Assembly: GCA_045807125.1 (NCBI GenBank)
Contig: JBJMHZ010000037.1
Location: forward strand, 1 to 30,717
DNA: 30,717 nt
DNA from: JBJMHZ01 sp045807125
GTDB taxonomy: Bacteria; Actinomycetota; Actinomycetes; JAWWOL01
Reading direction: 5' to 3'
This document shows positions 8,282 to 15,660 of this stretch, piece by piece (position 1 is the first letter of the stretch; each line of letters opens with the position of its first letter). Under the pieces are notes generated by a model. That model made no database searches and was not told the DNA's origin. It saw only the letters and a list, made by a program, of their open reading frames with translations. Position numbers and translations under genes: made by a program.

Positions 8282-9610
8282 GTGAGCAACCTTCCCTTCG
8301 GGTTCCAGCCGCCGGACAGCGGCGGCGAGGGCGGCTCCGGCGGGGGACCGCAGGACCCCTTCGGGTTGTTCGGGGGCGATCCCGGGGACCTCGGTGCTGC
8401 TCTGCATCGCTTCGCTGACCTGCTGTCCTGGTCGGGTGGGCCGGTCAACTGGGACCTTGCTCGCGACGTCGCGAGCAATGCCGCGCGCGAGGGTGACCCT
8501 ATCGTGTCGCCGGCCGACGAGGCCGGGGTCGTCGAGGCGCTGCGCCTGGCCGAGCTCTGGCTCGACCCGGTGACCACCCTGCCGGCCGGGGTCCGCGCGC
8601 CACAGGCCTGGAGCCGGGCCGGCTGGGTCGGCGCGACCGTACCGGTCTGGGGCCAGCTCTGCGACCCGGTGGCCGGACGGGTCGTCGAGGCGATGAGCTC
8701 GGCGGTGTCGGCCCAGGCGCCGCCCGAGCTCGCCGCCATGGCCGGTCAGATGACGGCGGTCATGCGCCAGCTCGGCGGCGCGCTGTTCGGCACCCAGGTC
8801 GGCCAGGCGATCGGCGCGCTCGCCGGCGAGGTGCTCGCCAGCACCGAGGTGGGGCTGCCGCTCACCAGCGACGGGCGGGCGGCGCTGCTGCCGGCCAACA
8901 TCGCCGCGTTCGGCCGCGACCTCGACGTGCCGGCCGACGAGCTGCGGCTCTACGTTGCCCTCCAGGAGGCGGCCCACCAGCGGCTGTTCATGCACGTCCC
9001 CTGGCTGCGAGGGCACCTGCTCGGAGCGGTCGACGCGTACGCGCGCGGCATCACCGTCGACCCGGCGGCGATCGAGCGCGCGATCGGCGGGATCGACCCC
9101 ACCGATCCCGAGGCCGTGCAGCAGGCGCTGTCCGGTGGCCTGTTCGAGCCGCAGAGCACCCCGCAGCAGGACGCCGCCCTCGCCCGGCTGGAGACCGCCC
9201 TCGCACTCGTCGAGGGGTGGGTGGACGAGGTGGTCGACGCGGCCGCCACCGCGCACCTGCCGCGCGCCGCAGCCCTGCGGGAGACGATGCGCCGGCGCCG
9301 GGCGACCGGCGGTCCGGCCGAGCAGACGTTCGCCACGCTGGTCGGGCTCGAGCTGCGGCCCCGGCGGTTGCGGGAGGCGGCCGCCCTGTGGCGGGCGCTG
9401 GCCGACGCGCGCGGCATCGAGGGCCGCGACGCCCTGTGGGGCCACCCCGACCTGATGCCCGCCGCGACGGATCTCGACGACCCGGCCGGGTTCGTGGCCG
9501 GGCGGGCCCGCGACGACGACCTCGACCTGTCGGCGCTCGAGGCACCCGCCGGCGACGAGCCCGGCACGCCGGGCGCCGGGGACGAGCCGGGCGCACCGCC
9601 GGCCGGCTGA
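8282..9610 (+). CDS. Zinc-dependent metalloprotease-family protein (DUF2342 / Rv3195 type)
   Basis: The 442-residue protein belongs to the actinobacterial zincin-like family once called DUF2342 or coenzyme F420 biosynthesis-associated. A Gly/Pro-rich N-terminus (FGFQPP...FGLFGG) precedes the conserved helical core: PVNWDLARDVA (55-65), MTAVMRQLGGALFGTQVGQAIGALAGEVL, ALLPANI and the metalloprotease-like signature LQEAAHQRLF (about 227-236), where Glu229 and His232 replace a classical HExxH. The Asp/Glu/Gly/Pro tail holds two DEPG repeats. Proteolysis has not been shown for most members, as far as I know. The GTG at 8282 is preceded by weak ribosome-binding sequence. It is divergent from the SDR-like gene across 140 bp, which must hold both promoters. 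Confidence 0.9.
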   Translation: MSNLPFGFQPPDSGGEGGSGGGPQDPFGLFGGDPGDLGAALHRFADLLSWSGGPVNWDLARDVASNAAREGDPIVSPADEAGVVEALRLAELWLDPVTTLPAGVRAPQAWSRAGWVGATVPVWGQLCDPVAGRVVEAMSSAVSAQAPPELAAMAGQMTAVMRQLGGALFGTQVGQAIGALAGEVLASTEVGLPLTSDGRAALLPANIAAFGRDLDVPADELRLYVALQEAAHQRLFMHVPWLRGHLLGAVDAYARGITVDPAAIERAIGGIDPTDPEAVQQALSGGLFEPQSTPQQDAALARLETALALVEGWVDEVVDAAATAHLPRAAALRETMRRRRATGGPAEQTFATLVGLELRPRRLREAAALWRALADARGIEGRDALWGHPDLMPAATDLDDPAGFVAGRARDDDLDLSALEAPAGDEPGTPGAGDEPGAPPAG

Positions 9611-9621
9611 GGCGCGCCGCC

Positions 9622-10368
9622 CTAGGTCCGAAGCAGCGCCCGGGTGGCCGGCCAGCCCTCCAGCCCGGCGTCGAGCGCGCCCAGGTCGGCCGCCGAGCGC
9701 AACCGGTGCCAACCCGGCGCGAGGTGCACGTCGGCGCGCCGCGGCGCGGCCCCGTAGAGGCGGAGCAGCGCGTCGGGCGCGTCGAGATCGGGATCGGCCC
9801 CGACGAGCCACGCGCCGGCCGGCAGCCGGGCACCCAGGGCGACCAGCCCGCCGCCGGCCGCCGGGCAGACGGCGACGGCGGTCCTGGCCAGCCCGCGGAA
9901 CAGCTTCGCGATGAGCAGGCCGGGCAGGTCGGGCGCATCGGCGGCGACGATCACGGCCTCGCCGCCCGCCGCGCCCCCGTCCCCTGCCGCGCCCCCCTCC
10001 CCTGCCGCGCCCCGCTCCCCTGCCGCGTCCCCGTTGCCCGCCGGGCCGACGCCGCCGGCCCCCGTCGGCCCCGCGAGCGCCGCCACCGCCGCGAGCGCCG
10101 CGGGGAGCACCGGACCGGGGCCCAGGTCGACGACCGGCGTGCCCGGCCACGCCAGGTCGGCCACGCTGCGCCGCCACGCCGGATCTGGCGCCGGGCCGCC
10201 CGCCGAGCCGACCAGCAGGACGGGCGCGATCCCCGCCAGGTCGCTCACCAGATCGACGACGTCCTCGAGCATCGCGAGGCCGAGCGCGGCCGGGTCGATG
10301 CCCGGCGGCGCGGCGGTAGCCGGCCGCGGATCGGCCAGCACCGCCACGACCCTGACCGGCCCGCTCAC
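9622..10368 (-). CDS. DUF2064-like (CofC/glycosyltransferase-fold) protein
   Basis: The protein of about 248 residues has the outline of DUF2064/TIGR04282 nucleotide-diphospho-sugar-transferase-fold proteins: an APVLLVG strand, a VIVAADAPDLP motif (equivalent to the DSPDLP metal-site loop), a GGGLVALGARLP segment and a C-terminal PGWHRLRSAADLGALDAGLEGW. The N-terminal KAP.PG.vKTRL signature of canonical members is absent, so catalytic activity is doubtful. A low-complexity Gly/Ala insertion built from an 18-bp DNA repeat interrupts the middle. Two adjacent GTG codons (10371, 10368) could start it; the second gives a GTGA overlap with the metalloprotease stop and is preferred. Its 3' end lies 11 bp from the convergent DUF2342 gene. 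The function is unknown. Confidence 0.7.
   Translation of the reverse strand: MSGPVRVVAVLADPRPATAAPPGIDPAALGLAMLEDVVDLVSDLAGIAPVLLVGSAGGPAPDPAWRRSVADLAWPGTPVVDLGPGPVLPAALAAVAALAGPTGAGGVGPAGNGDAAGERGAAGEGGAAGDGGAAGGEAVIVAADAPDLPGLLIAKLFRGLARTAVAVCPAAGGGLVALGARLPAGAWLVGADPDLDAPDALLRLYGAAPRRADVHLAPGWHRLRSAADLGALDAGLEGWPATRALLRT
9981..10034. repeat. 18-bp tandem repeat, three units
   Basis: CCCCTGCCGCG recurs at 9981, 9999 and 10017, an exact 18-bp period. It encodes six-residue Gly-Ala-rich blocks (G-[DER]-G-A-A-G) in the DUF2064-like protein and is likely a slippage product. Confidence 0.8.
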
Positions 10369-11078
10369 CACAGCCCCGCCGGGTCCTCCCCGGCCTCGCC
10401 GGGTGGCCCCTTGCCCGACCGGTCGGTGCGCTGGCGGCCGTCGCCGTGGCGGTCCGCGCCCCGGCCGTCCTTACCGTCCTGGCCGTCCTCGTCGCCCTCG
10501 CCGCTCTCGTCGCCCTCGCGCTCGGGGTCGGCCAGCCCGGCGGTGGCCGCGACCCCCTCCAGGTAGCCACGGGCCCGCTCGGTGCGCGGATAGCGCCCGA
10601 CCAGCTCCCAGAACCGCGGCCCGTGCCCCGGCTCCAGCAGGTGGGCCAGCTCGTGCACCAGCACGTAGTCGACGACCCAGGCCGGCATGCCGGTCAGGCG
10701 CCTGGACAACCGGATGGTGCGGTCGGCCGGCGTGCACGACCCCCAGCGCGCGCCCTGGTTGCCGACCCACCGGACGCTCGCCGGGTCGGCCGCGTCATCG
10801 AAGTACCGGCGGGAGAGGGCGCGCGCCCGCTCGAGCAGGTCGACGTCGCTGCGCCGGGCCCGCGAGTCGCGGACGGCCAGCCGCCGCAGCATCTCGGTCA
10901 CCCAGCGCTGCTCGTCGGCGCGCCGCAGGCCGGCCGGCAGCAGCACGACCGTGCGGTCGCCGTCGCGGTAGGCCGAGACCGTGCGCTTGCGCCGCGCGCT
11001 GCGCCTGATCTCGACCGCCGCTGCGCCGCTCTCGCCGCTCTCGCCGCCGCCGCGTCGGCCCTGGCCCGGGGTCGTCAC
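10365..11078 (-). CDS. YgjP-like (DUF45/SprT-related) zinc metalloprotease
   Basis: The 237-residue protein has an RWGSCT motif (111-116) and the zinc-binding HELAH (142-146) followed by His152 in EPGHGPRFWELVGRYP, exactly the layout of YgjP-like metallopeptidases. It is predicted to be cytoplasmic, since no signal peptide is seen. The C-terminal about 55 residues are a charged tail rich in Asp, Glu, Gly, Lys and Arg (GDEDGQDGKDGRG), atypical for the family and probably disordered. The GTG start at 11078 begins VTTPGQGRRGG. Its stop overlaps the start of the DUF2064-like gene (GTGA), so the two are coupled. Substrates of the family are poorly known. Confidence 0.88.
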   Translation of the reverse strand: MTTPGQGRRGGGESGESGAAAVEIRRSARRKRTVSAYRDGDRTVVLLPAGLRRADEQRWVTEMLRRLAVRDSRARRSDVDLLERARALSRRYFDDAADPASVRWVGNQGARWGSCTPADRTIRLSRRLTGMPAWVVDYVLVHELAHLLEPGHGPRFWELVGRYPRTERARGYLEGVAATAGLADPEREGDESGEGDEDGQDGKDGRGADRHGDGRQRTDRSGKGPPGEAGEDPAGLW

Positions 11079-11144
11079 GCCGCGACGCTACGCATCGCCA
11101 CGGGCGCCCGTCCAGCGGCACCGACCGGCGGTGGAAACTTTCTT

Positions 11145-11284
11145 TCATCCACAGGCTGGGGGTCATGTTCATGCAGGTCACAGGCTATGCGCACCGCTGT
11201 CCCCAGCCCCGTCCACAGGCCGTTCCGCCGATCTCCACAGCGACACTCCACCGTGTCCCCAGCCAACCCACAGCGCTGTCCACA
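11145..11284. other. Cluster of DnaA-box-like CCACA sites in an intergenic region
   Basis: The 347-bp gap between the crotonase and metalloprotease genes holds several same-strand copies of a sequence close to the actinobacterial DnaA box TTGTCCACA (general form TTATCCACA). They are TCATCCACA at 11145-11153, CCGTCCACA at 11209-11217, ATCTCCACA at 11231-11239, CAACCCACA at 11264-11272 and CTGTCCACA at 11276-11284. The first and last differ from a consensus form at one position. The metalloprotease promoter should also lie here. Whether DnaA binds is untested. Confidence 0.4.
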
Positions 11285-11340
11285 GGCGGTGGACCGTCGG
11301 CGTTGACGCTCCCGCGGGACCGCTCGTACCGTCGTCCGCG

Positions 11341-11409
11341 ACGAAGCCCCCGCACTCCGGGACCGCTCGCAAGGGGAAGGTGAGCGGCCTCCGGGGACGG
11401 GGGCTTCGT
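11341..11409 (-). terminator. Long imperfect hairpin downstream of the crotonase gene
   Basis: An outer 12-bp perfect stem (11341-11352 with 11398-11409) encloses an inner stem (11363-11368 with 11382-11387). It lies 16 nt past the crotonase stop on the minus strand and probably ends that transcript. There is no T-tract. Confidence 0.55.
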
Positions 11410-11425
11410 GATGCCCGGGGCACGC

Positions 11426-12244
11426 TCAGCGGCCGGTGAACCGCGGTGCCCGGCGCTCCCTCGCGGCCGCGATGCCCTCCCGCAGGTCGTCGGTGGCCAT
11501 CGTCACCGGCTGGGCCAGCCCCTCCCAGGCGAGCGCGTCCTCGTACGAGGCCGGCCGGCCCGCGCGCAGGGCCTCCTTGGTCAGCCGGATGGCGACCGGC
11601 GCCTGCCCGGCCACGGTGGCCGCGACCCGCAACGCCTCGTCGAGCAGCGCGTCGGCCGGAACGACGGCGTTGACCAGCCCGATCGCCGCCGCCTCGGCCG
11701 CGTCGACCGCCCGGCCGGTGAGGAGCAGCTCGCGCGCCCTCGCCACCCCGACCACCTCGGGGAGCAGCCAGGTGGCCGCCATGCCCGGGTGCAGCCCGAG
11801 CGAGGCGAACGGCGCCGACAGGCGCGCGCCGGCGGCGGCCCAGCGCAGGTCGCAGGCCAGGGCCAGGCAGAGCCCGGCGCCCACCGCCGCGCCGTTGACC
11901 GCCGCGATCGTTGGCACGTCAAGGTCGCGGATCGACAGCCAGGTCCGGTAGAAGGCGAGCATGCGGGCCCGCAGGTCATCGACCCGCAGGTCGGGCGACC
12001 CGGCGATCCAGCCGAGGTCGCCACCGGCGCAGAACGCCGGGCCGTCCCCGGTGACGACAACGCACCGCAGCGTCCGGTCGCGGCGCAGCGCGGCCATCGC
12101 GTCGCCCCAGGCAGCGGTGAGCTCGGCGGTCATCGCGTTGCGCAGCTCCGGGCGCGCGAGGGTGACGAGGACGACGCCGTCGTCGCGGCGCTCGACCCGC
12201 AGCGGCTCGGTCGGCGGGTCGGTCGGCGGCGGGGAAGCGGTCAC
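11426..12244 (-). CDS. Enoyl-CoA hydratase/isomerase (crotonase) family protein
   Basis: The 272-residue protein has the two oxyanion-hole signatures of crotonases, AFCAGGDL (70-77) and AAVNGAAVGAGLCLALACDL (115-132), plus RARELLLTGRAVDAAEA and a C-terminal EGIAAARERRAPRFTGR. The helix that carries the first catalytic Glu of hydratases (usual P-E-x-x-x-G) reads PFASLGLHPG, with Phe146 at that place, while the second Glu is kept (Glu172). Simple enoyl-CoA hydration is therefore uncertain; an isomerase or other crotonase reaction is possible. The GTG start at 12244 follows GAAGG at good spacing. It is divergent from the DUF5679 gene. Confidence 0.9.
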   Translation of the reverse strand: MTASPPPTDPPTEPLRVERRDDGVVLVTLARPELRNAMTAELTAAWGDAMAALRRDRTLRCVVVTGDGPAFCAGGDLGWIAGSPDLRVDDLRARMLAFYRTWLSIRDLDVPTIAAVNGAAVGAGLCLALACDLRWAAAGARLSAPFASLGLHPGMAATWLLPEVVGVARARELLLTGRAVDAAEAAAIGLVNAVVPADALLDEALRVAATVAGQAPVAIRLTKEALRAGRPASYEDALAWEGLAQPVTMATDDLREGIAAARERRAPRFTGR

Positions 12245-12396
12245 GGGCGCACCTTCGCTCGGGCGGGCAACCGGGGCAGGCTACCGGCCGCCGGGCGCCA
12301 CGCTCGGCCGGCGCCTGCGCCCCGCGGGCCCGGCAGCGGCGCGGCGCGCGAGATCAACGCCCGCGCGCCCCTGCGGGCGCAGCGCGCCGGCCCAGG

Positions 12397-12402
12397 TAGG
12401 GT
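12397..12402 (+). promoter_or_regulatory. Candidate -10 element (TAGGGT) for the DUF5679 gene
   Basis: TAGGGT fits the actinobacterial TANNNT form and lies about 80 nt before the start codon. No convincing -35 is seen, so this is tentative. The remainder of 12245-12482 shows only GC-rich sequence and a strong AGGAGG (12471-12476). Confidence 0.3.
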
Positions 12403-12482
12403 GGCCACCGGACCTGGCCCACGGCCGGTGGTACGCCACCCGTGGACTCAGGCGCAGCCGTCGAGACCATAGGAGGACCCAG

Positions 12483-12635
12483 GTGGCCGAGAACTACGAG
12501 GGCTACTGCGTCAAGTGCAAGGAGAAGCGGGAGTTCCAGGGCGAGGTGACCGTCAGCGACTCCGGCCGCCGGATGGCCAAGGGCGAGTGCCCGGTGTGCG
12601 GCACCAAGATGAACCGCATCCTCGGCAAGGCCTGA
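12483..12635 (+). CDS. DUF5679 zinc-ribbon protein
   Basis: This 50-residue protein starts at a GTG with a consensus AGGAGG 6 nt upstream, so strong translation is expected. Two knuckles, CVKC and CPVC, form a four-cysteine zinc ribbon around GRRMAKGEC, and the C-terminus is GTKMNRILGKA. The family (DUF5679) is widespread in actinobacteria and has no known function; its basic ribbon would suit nucleic-acid or ribosome binding, but that is inference. A strong terminator follows, so it is probably monocistronic. Confidence 0.9.
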   Translation: MAENYEGYCVKCKEKREFQGEVTVSDSGRRMAKGECPVCGTKMNRILGKA

Positions 12636-12737
12636 CCGGGCCGAGCCCGGACCAGGCCCCCGCACCAGGGGCGAGCGAGCGGCCCCTACGGCCGAGCCGG
12701 CCGGCCGGTGCGCGACCAGCTCGGCTCCACCAGACGG

Positions 12738-12766
12738 GGGGCGGCGCCTGCGGGCGGCGCCCCTTT
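12738..12766 (+). terminator. Rho-independent terminator after DUF5679
   Basis: A stem of 6 bp (12738-12743 with 12758-12763) and 4 bp (12745-12748 with 12753-12756) is broken by one G-G mismatch, has a 4-nt loop and is followed by TTT. It lies about 100 nt after the DUF5679 stop and 113 nt before the next gene. Confidence 0.65.
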
Positions 12767-12878
12767 CGCGTGCCCGCGGCCGGGTCATCGGCCCCTCCCC
12801 GAACCTGTGGACGACCGCCGCGGAGCCCCTCCCGTCCTGGCAGGCTCGGGCGACAGTTCCTGGGGCAGGAGGTGGCCG

Positions 12879-13844
12879 GTGCGTCCGGTGCTGAAGCCGG
12901 CGCTCGTCCGGCTCTGGCGCGACGGCTCGACGGTGCAGTTCGGCGCCGACCCCGCCGGCGCCGTGGTCGTAGCGGGGGTCTCCGCGGCCGTCCGCCGGCT
13001 GCTCGACCTGCTCGACGGCACCCGCGACAAGGCCGGCGTGATCGCCTCGGCCGCCTCTGCCGGGGTGGCGCCGGCCGACGCGGCACGGGTGCTCGACCGC
13101 CTCTCGGCCGCCGGGCTGCTGGAGGACGGCAGCGCCGACACCGCCGTCCTGCGAGCCCTGGAGGCGGCCGACCGCGACCGGCTGGCCCCCGAGCTGGCCG
13201 CGCTCTCGCTGCTGCGCCCCGGTCCGGGCGCCGCTCTCGCCGCGCTGGCCAGGCGGCGGGCGCACCACGTCGCGCTCCTCGGCCGGCTGCCGCTGGCCAC
13301 TGAGCTTCAGGGCCTGCTGCTGGCGGCCGGCGTCGGCCGGGTGAGCGCCCACCGCGACCCCCTGCGGCTGCTCGCCGAGACCCATCTGCGCCGACCGCCC
13401 GACCTGCTCGTGCTCACCGGCTCAGGCACCGTGGCGCCGGACCTGCGCGAGGCCGCCGACCGGCTGGGCGTGGCGCACCTTGCGGTGGTCCTGCGGGAGC
13501 TGACGGGCGTCGTCGGCCCGCTCGTGCGGCCGGGCACCAGCTCCTGCCTGCACTGCCACGACCTGCACCGCGCCGACCGCGACCCGGCCTGGCCGGCGCT
13601 CGTGATCCAGCTGGCGTCCGCCACCGCGCCGCGCCCGGCCGCCCCGGCCGTCCTCGCCTCGCTCGTCACCGGCGCGGCCGCGCTGCAGGCGCTCGCCCAC
13701 GCCGACGGCGACCGGCCGGCGACCGTCGACGGCACGCTCGAGCTCACCCTGCCCGACTGGCGGTGGCGGCGCCGGTCGTGGCGCCCGCACCCGGACTGCT
13801 CCTGCGGGGCCGTGCGCGCGGAAGGAGCGTCCGTACGGGCATGA
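12879..13844 (+). CDS. ThiF/TOMM cyclodehydratase-like protein (Rv3196 type)
   Basis: The 321-residue protein resembles the ThiF-like partner proteins of azole-forming cyclodehydratases. Residues 1 to about 85 look like a winged-helix peptide-binding fold of the RRE type (DGSTVQFG..., LLDLLDGTRD, VLDRLSAAGLLED). A Rossmann-like half follows (HHVALLGRLPLATELQGLLLAAGVGRV), but the GxGxxG/Arg set needed for adenylation is not evident. A structural zinc site is suggested by CLHC (223-226) and CSC (307-309). The GTG at 12879 is chosen because AGGAGG sits 6 nt upstream; an in-frame ATG at 12708 would add 57 Pro/Arg/Gly-rich residues. The stop is 7 nt before the ABC1 kinase gene, giving one operon. 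The function is unknown; the position matches Rv3196. Confidence 0.8.
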   Translation: MRPVLKPALVRLWRDGSTVQFGADPAGAVVVAGVSAAVRRLLDLLDGTRDKAGVIASAASAGVAPADAARVLDRLSAAGLLEDGSADTAVLRALEAADRDRLAPELAALSLLRPGPGAALAALARRRAHHVALLGRLPLATELQGLLLAAGVGRVSAHRDPLRLLAETHLRRPPDLLVLTGSGTVAPDLREAADRLGVAHLAVVLRELTGVVGPLVRPGTSSCLHCHDLHRADRDPAWPALVIQLASATAPRPAAPAVLASLVTGAAALQALAHADGDRPATVDGTLELTLPDWRWRRRSWRPHPDCSCGAVRAEGASVRA

Positions 13845-13851
13845 TGATGAC

Positions 13852-15420
13852 GTGACAGACATCCCGCGCCGCGCGGTCGTGCGCACCGCCAAGCTGGCCT
13901 CCCTGCCGCTCGGCGTGGCGGGGCGCGCCACGCTGGGCCTGGGCAAGCGGCTCGGCGGGCGGCCGGCCGAGGTCATCGCCACCGAGCTCCAGCAGCGCAC
14001 CGCCGAGCAGATCTTCCGGGTGCTCGGCGAGCTCAAGGGCGGCGCGATGAAGTTCGGGCAGGCGCTCTCGGTCTTCGAGGCGGCGCTGCCCGAGGAGATC
14101 GCCGCCCCCTACCGGGCCGCGCTGACCAAGCTGCAGGAGGCGGCCCCGCCGCTGCCGGCGGCCCGGGTCCACGCGGTCCTCGCCGACGAGCTCGGCCGCA
14201 CCTGGCGCCGGCGGTTCCGGTCCTTCGACGACGCCCCGGCCGCCGCGGCGTCGATCGGCCAGGTGCATAAGGCGGTCTGGCGGGACGGCCGCGACGTCGC
14301 GGTCAAGATCCAGTACCCGGGGGCCGGCCCCGCGCTGCTCTCCGACCTCAACCAGCTGGCCCGCATCGCCCGGCTCTTCGCGATCGTGAGCCCCGGCCTC
14401 GACGTCAAGCCCCTGATCGCCGAGCTGCGGGCCAGGGTGGCCGAGGAGCTCGACTACCGGCTCGAGGCCGCCGCCCAGGCCGCCTTCGCCGCGGCGTACG
14501 AGTCGGCCCCCGACATCGTCGTGCCGCGCGTGGTCGCGCGCACCGAGCGGGTCATCGTCACCGAGTGGATCGACGGCACGCCGCTATCGGCGGTGATCCG
14601 CGACGGCGCCCAGGACGAGCGCGATCGGGCCGGCCTGCTGCTGCTGCGCTTCCTGTTCTCCGGGCCCGGCCGGGTCGGCCTGCTGCACGCCGACCCGCAC
14701 CCGGGCAACTTCCGGCTGATGCCGGACGGCCGGCTCGGCGTGATCGACTTCGGGGCGGTCAACCGGCTGCCGGACGGCCTGCCCGAGCCGGTCGGGCGGC
14801 TCGCCCGGCTGGCCCTCGCCGGCGAGGCGCAGCAGGTCTTCGACGGGCTCCGCGCCGAGGGCTTCATCCCAGCTGGCGTCTCGGTCGACGTCGAGCCGGC
14901 CGCGGTCCTCGACTACGTGCGGCCGATGATCGACCCGCTCGCGCAGGAGGAGTTCCACTTCACCAGGGCCTGGCTGCGCCGGGAGGCTGCGCGGGTGGCC
15001 GACCCGCGGTCGCCGGCCAACCAGCTCGGGCGGCAGCTCAACCTGCCGCCGTCCTACCTGCTCATCCACCGGGTGACGCTCGGTGGCATCGGGGTGCTCT
15101 GCCAGCTCGGCGCCACCGTGGCGGTGCGCGGGGAGGCGCAGCGGCTGCTGCCCGGCTTCGCCGAGCCAGGGACGGCCGACGCCGACACCGCCCGCGCCGC
15201 CAACGACCGCACCGGAGCCGCCGACCCGCTGGCCGAGCTGCCGGATCCCGAGCTGACGGCCGTGGTCGAGCCGCCGCCGGACGACACGATCCTCACCGCG
15301 CCCGCCGATCCCGCCTCCACCGATCCGGCACCGGACGGCGGCCGACCGCGCCGGCCGGCGGGCCGCCCGGGGCGGGCGGCGCCGCGACGCGCCCAGCCCG
15401 GGCCACCGGACGGCGCCTGA
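13852..15420 (+). CDS. ABC1/UbiB-family atypical kinase (Rv3197 type)
   Basis: The 522-residue protein carries all ABC1/UbiB hallmarks: the KxGQ motif in GGAMKFGQALS (about 63-73), the Ala-rich nucleotide loop AAASIGQVHKA (about 131-141), the catalytic-core Lys152 (VAVKIQ), HADPHPGNF (279-287) and the DFG motif (299-301). Family members are atypical ATPases or kinases that assist isoprenoid-lipid metabolism; Rv3197 of M. tuberculosis is the positional counterpart and has been linked to macrolide tolerance. The C-terminal about 100 residues are Pro/Asp/Ala-rich and probably disordered. The GTG start (13852) has only a weak Shine-Dalgarno and probably relies on coupling to the gene 7 nt upstream. 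Confidence 0.93.
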   Translation: MTDIPRRAVVRTAKLASLPLGVAGRATLGLGKRLGGRPAEVIATELQQRTAEQIFRVLGELKGGAMKFGQALSVFEAALPEEIAAPYRAALTKLQEAAPPLPAARVHAVLADELGRTWRRRFRSFDDAPAAAASIGQVHKAVWRDGRDVAVKIQYPGAGPALLSDLNQLARIARLFAIVSPGLDVKPLIAELRARVAEELDYRLEAAAQAAFAAAYESAPDIVVPRVVARTERVIVTEWIDGTPLSAVIRDGAQDERDRAGLLLLRFLFSGPGRVGLLHADPHPGNFRLMPDGRLGVIDFGAVNRLPDGLPEPVGRLARLALAGEAQQVFDGLRAEGFIPAGVSVDVEPAAVLDYVRPMIDPLAQEEFHFTRAWLRREAARVADPRSPANQLGRQLNLPPSYLLIHRVTLGGIGVLCQLGATVAVRGEAQRLLPGFAEPGTADADTARAANDRTGAADPLAELPDPELTAVVEPPPDDTILTAPADPASTDPAPDGGRPRRPAGRPGRAAPRRAQPGPPDGA

Positions 15421-15473
15421 TCCTCAGATGAGCGGGCCAGCCGCCCCGGCCGGCACCAGTGCCACGGTCGAGG

Positions 15474-15629
15474 TCACCACCAGGCGCCGTCGAGCCGCGC
15501 CTCGATGGCCCGCAGGTTGTCCCTGGTGCAGCGCTCGCACAGCCACTCCTCGCCGCGCTGGGTCCACTGGAGCATCCAGGTCGGCGGCGGTTCGTCGACC
15601 GCCACGCCGCACTGCGCGCACACCGTCAC
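15474..15629 (-). CDS. Small CxxC...CxxC zinc-ribbon-like protein
   Basis: This 51-residue protein has CAQC near its N-terminus and CERC 26 residues later, around TWMLQWTQRGEEWLCERCTRDNLRAIEARLDGAWW. The four cysteines suggest a treble-clef or ribbon zinc site, and the Trp-rich centre suggests a compact fold. The GTG at 15629 gives a product starting just before the first cysteine; an ATG at 15677 would overlap the divergent methyltransferase start. It lies alone on the minus strand between two plus-strand genes. The function is unknown. Confidence 0.7.
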   Translation of the reverse strand: MTVCAQCGVAVDEPPPTWMLQWTQRGEEWLCERCTRDNLRAIEARLDGAWW

Positions 15630-15660
15630 GCGGGCAGCGTACCGGCGGCGGGGGCGTGAC

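Noticed and set aside
8138..10570. Minus-strand open frame of 810 codons opposite the DUF2342 metalloprotease
   Set aside because: It is low-complexity Arg/Gly/Ala sequence; the plus-strand protein has clear family motifs.
12483..13844. A RiPP biosynthesis cluster with DUF5679 as precursor peptide
   Set aside because: The 50-residue protein is a four-cysteine zinc ribbon, a terminator separates the two genes, and no YcaO, protease or exporter is adjacent.
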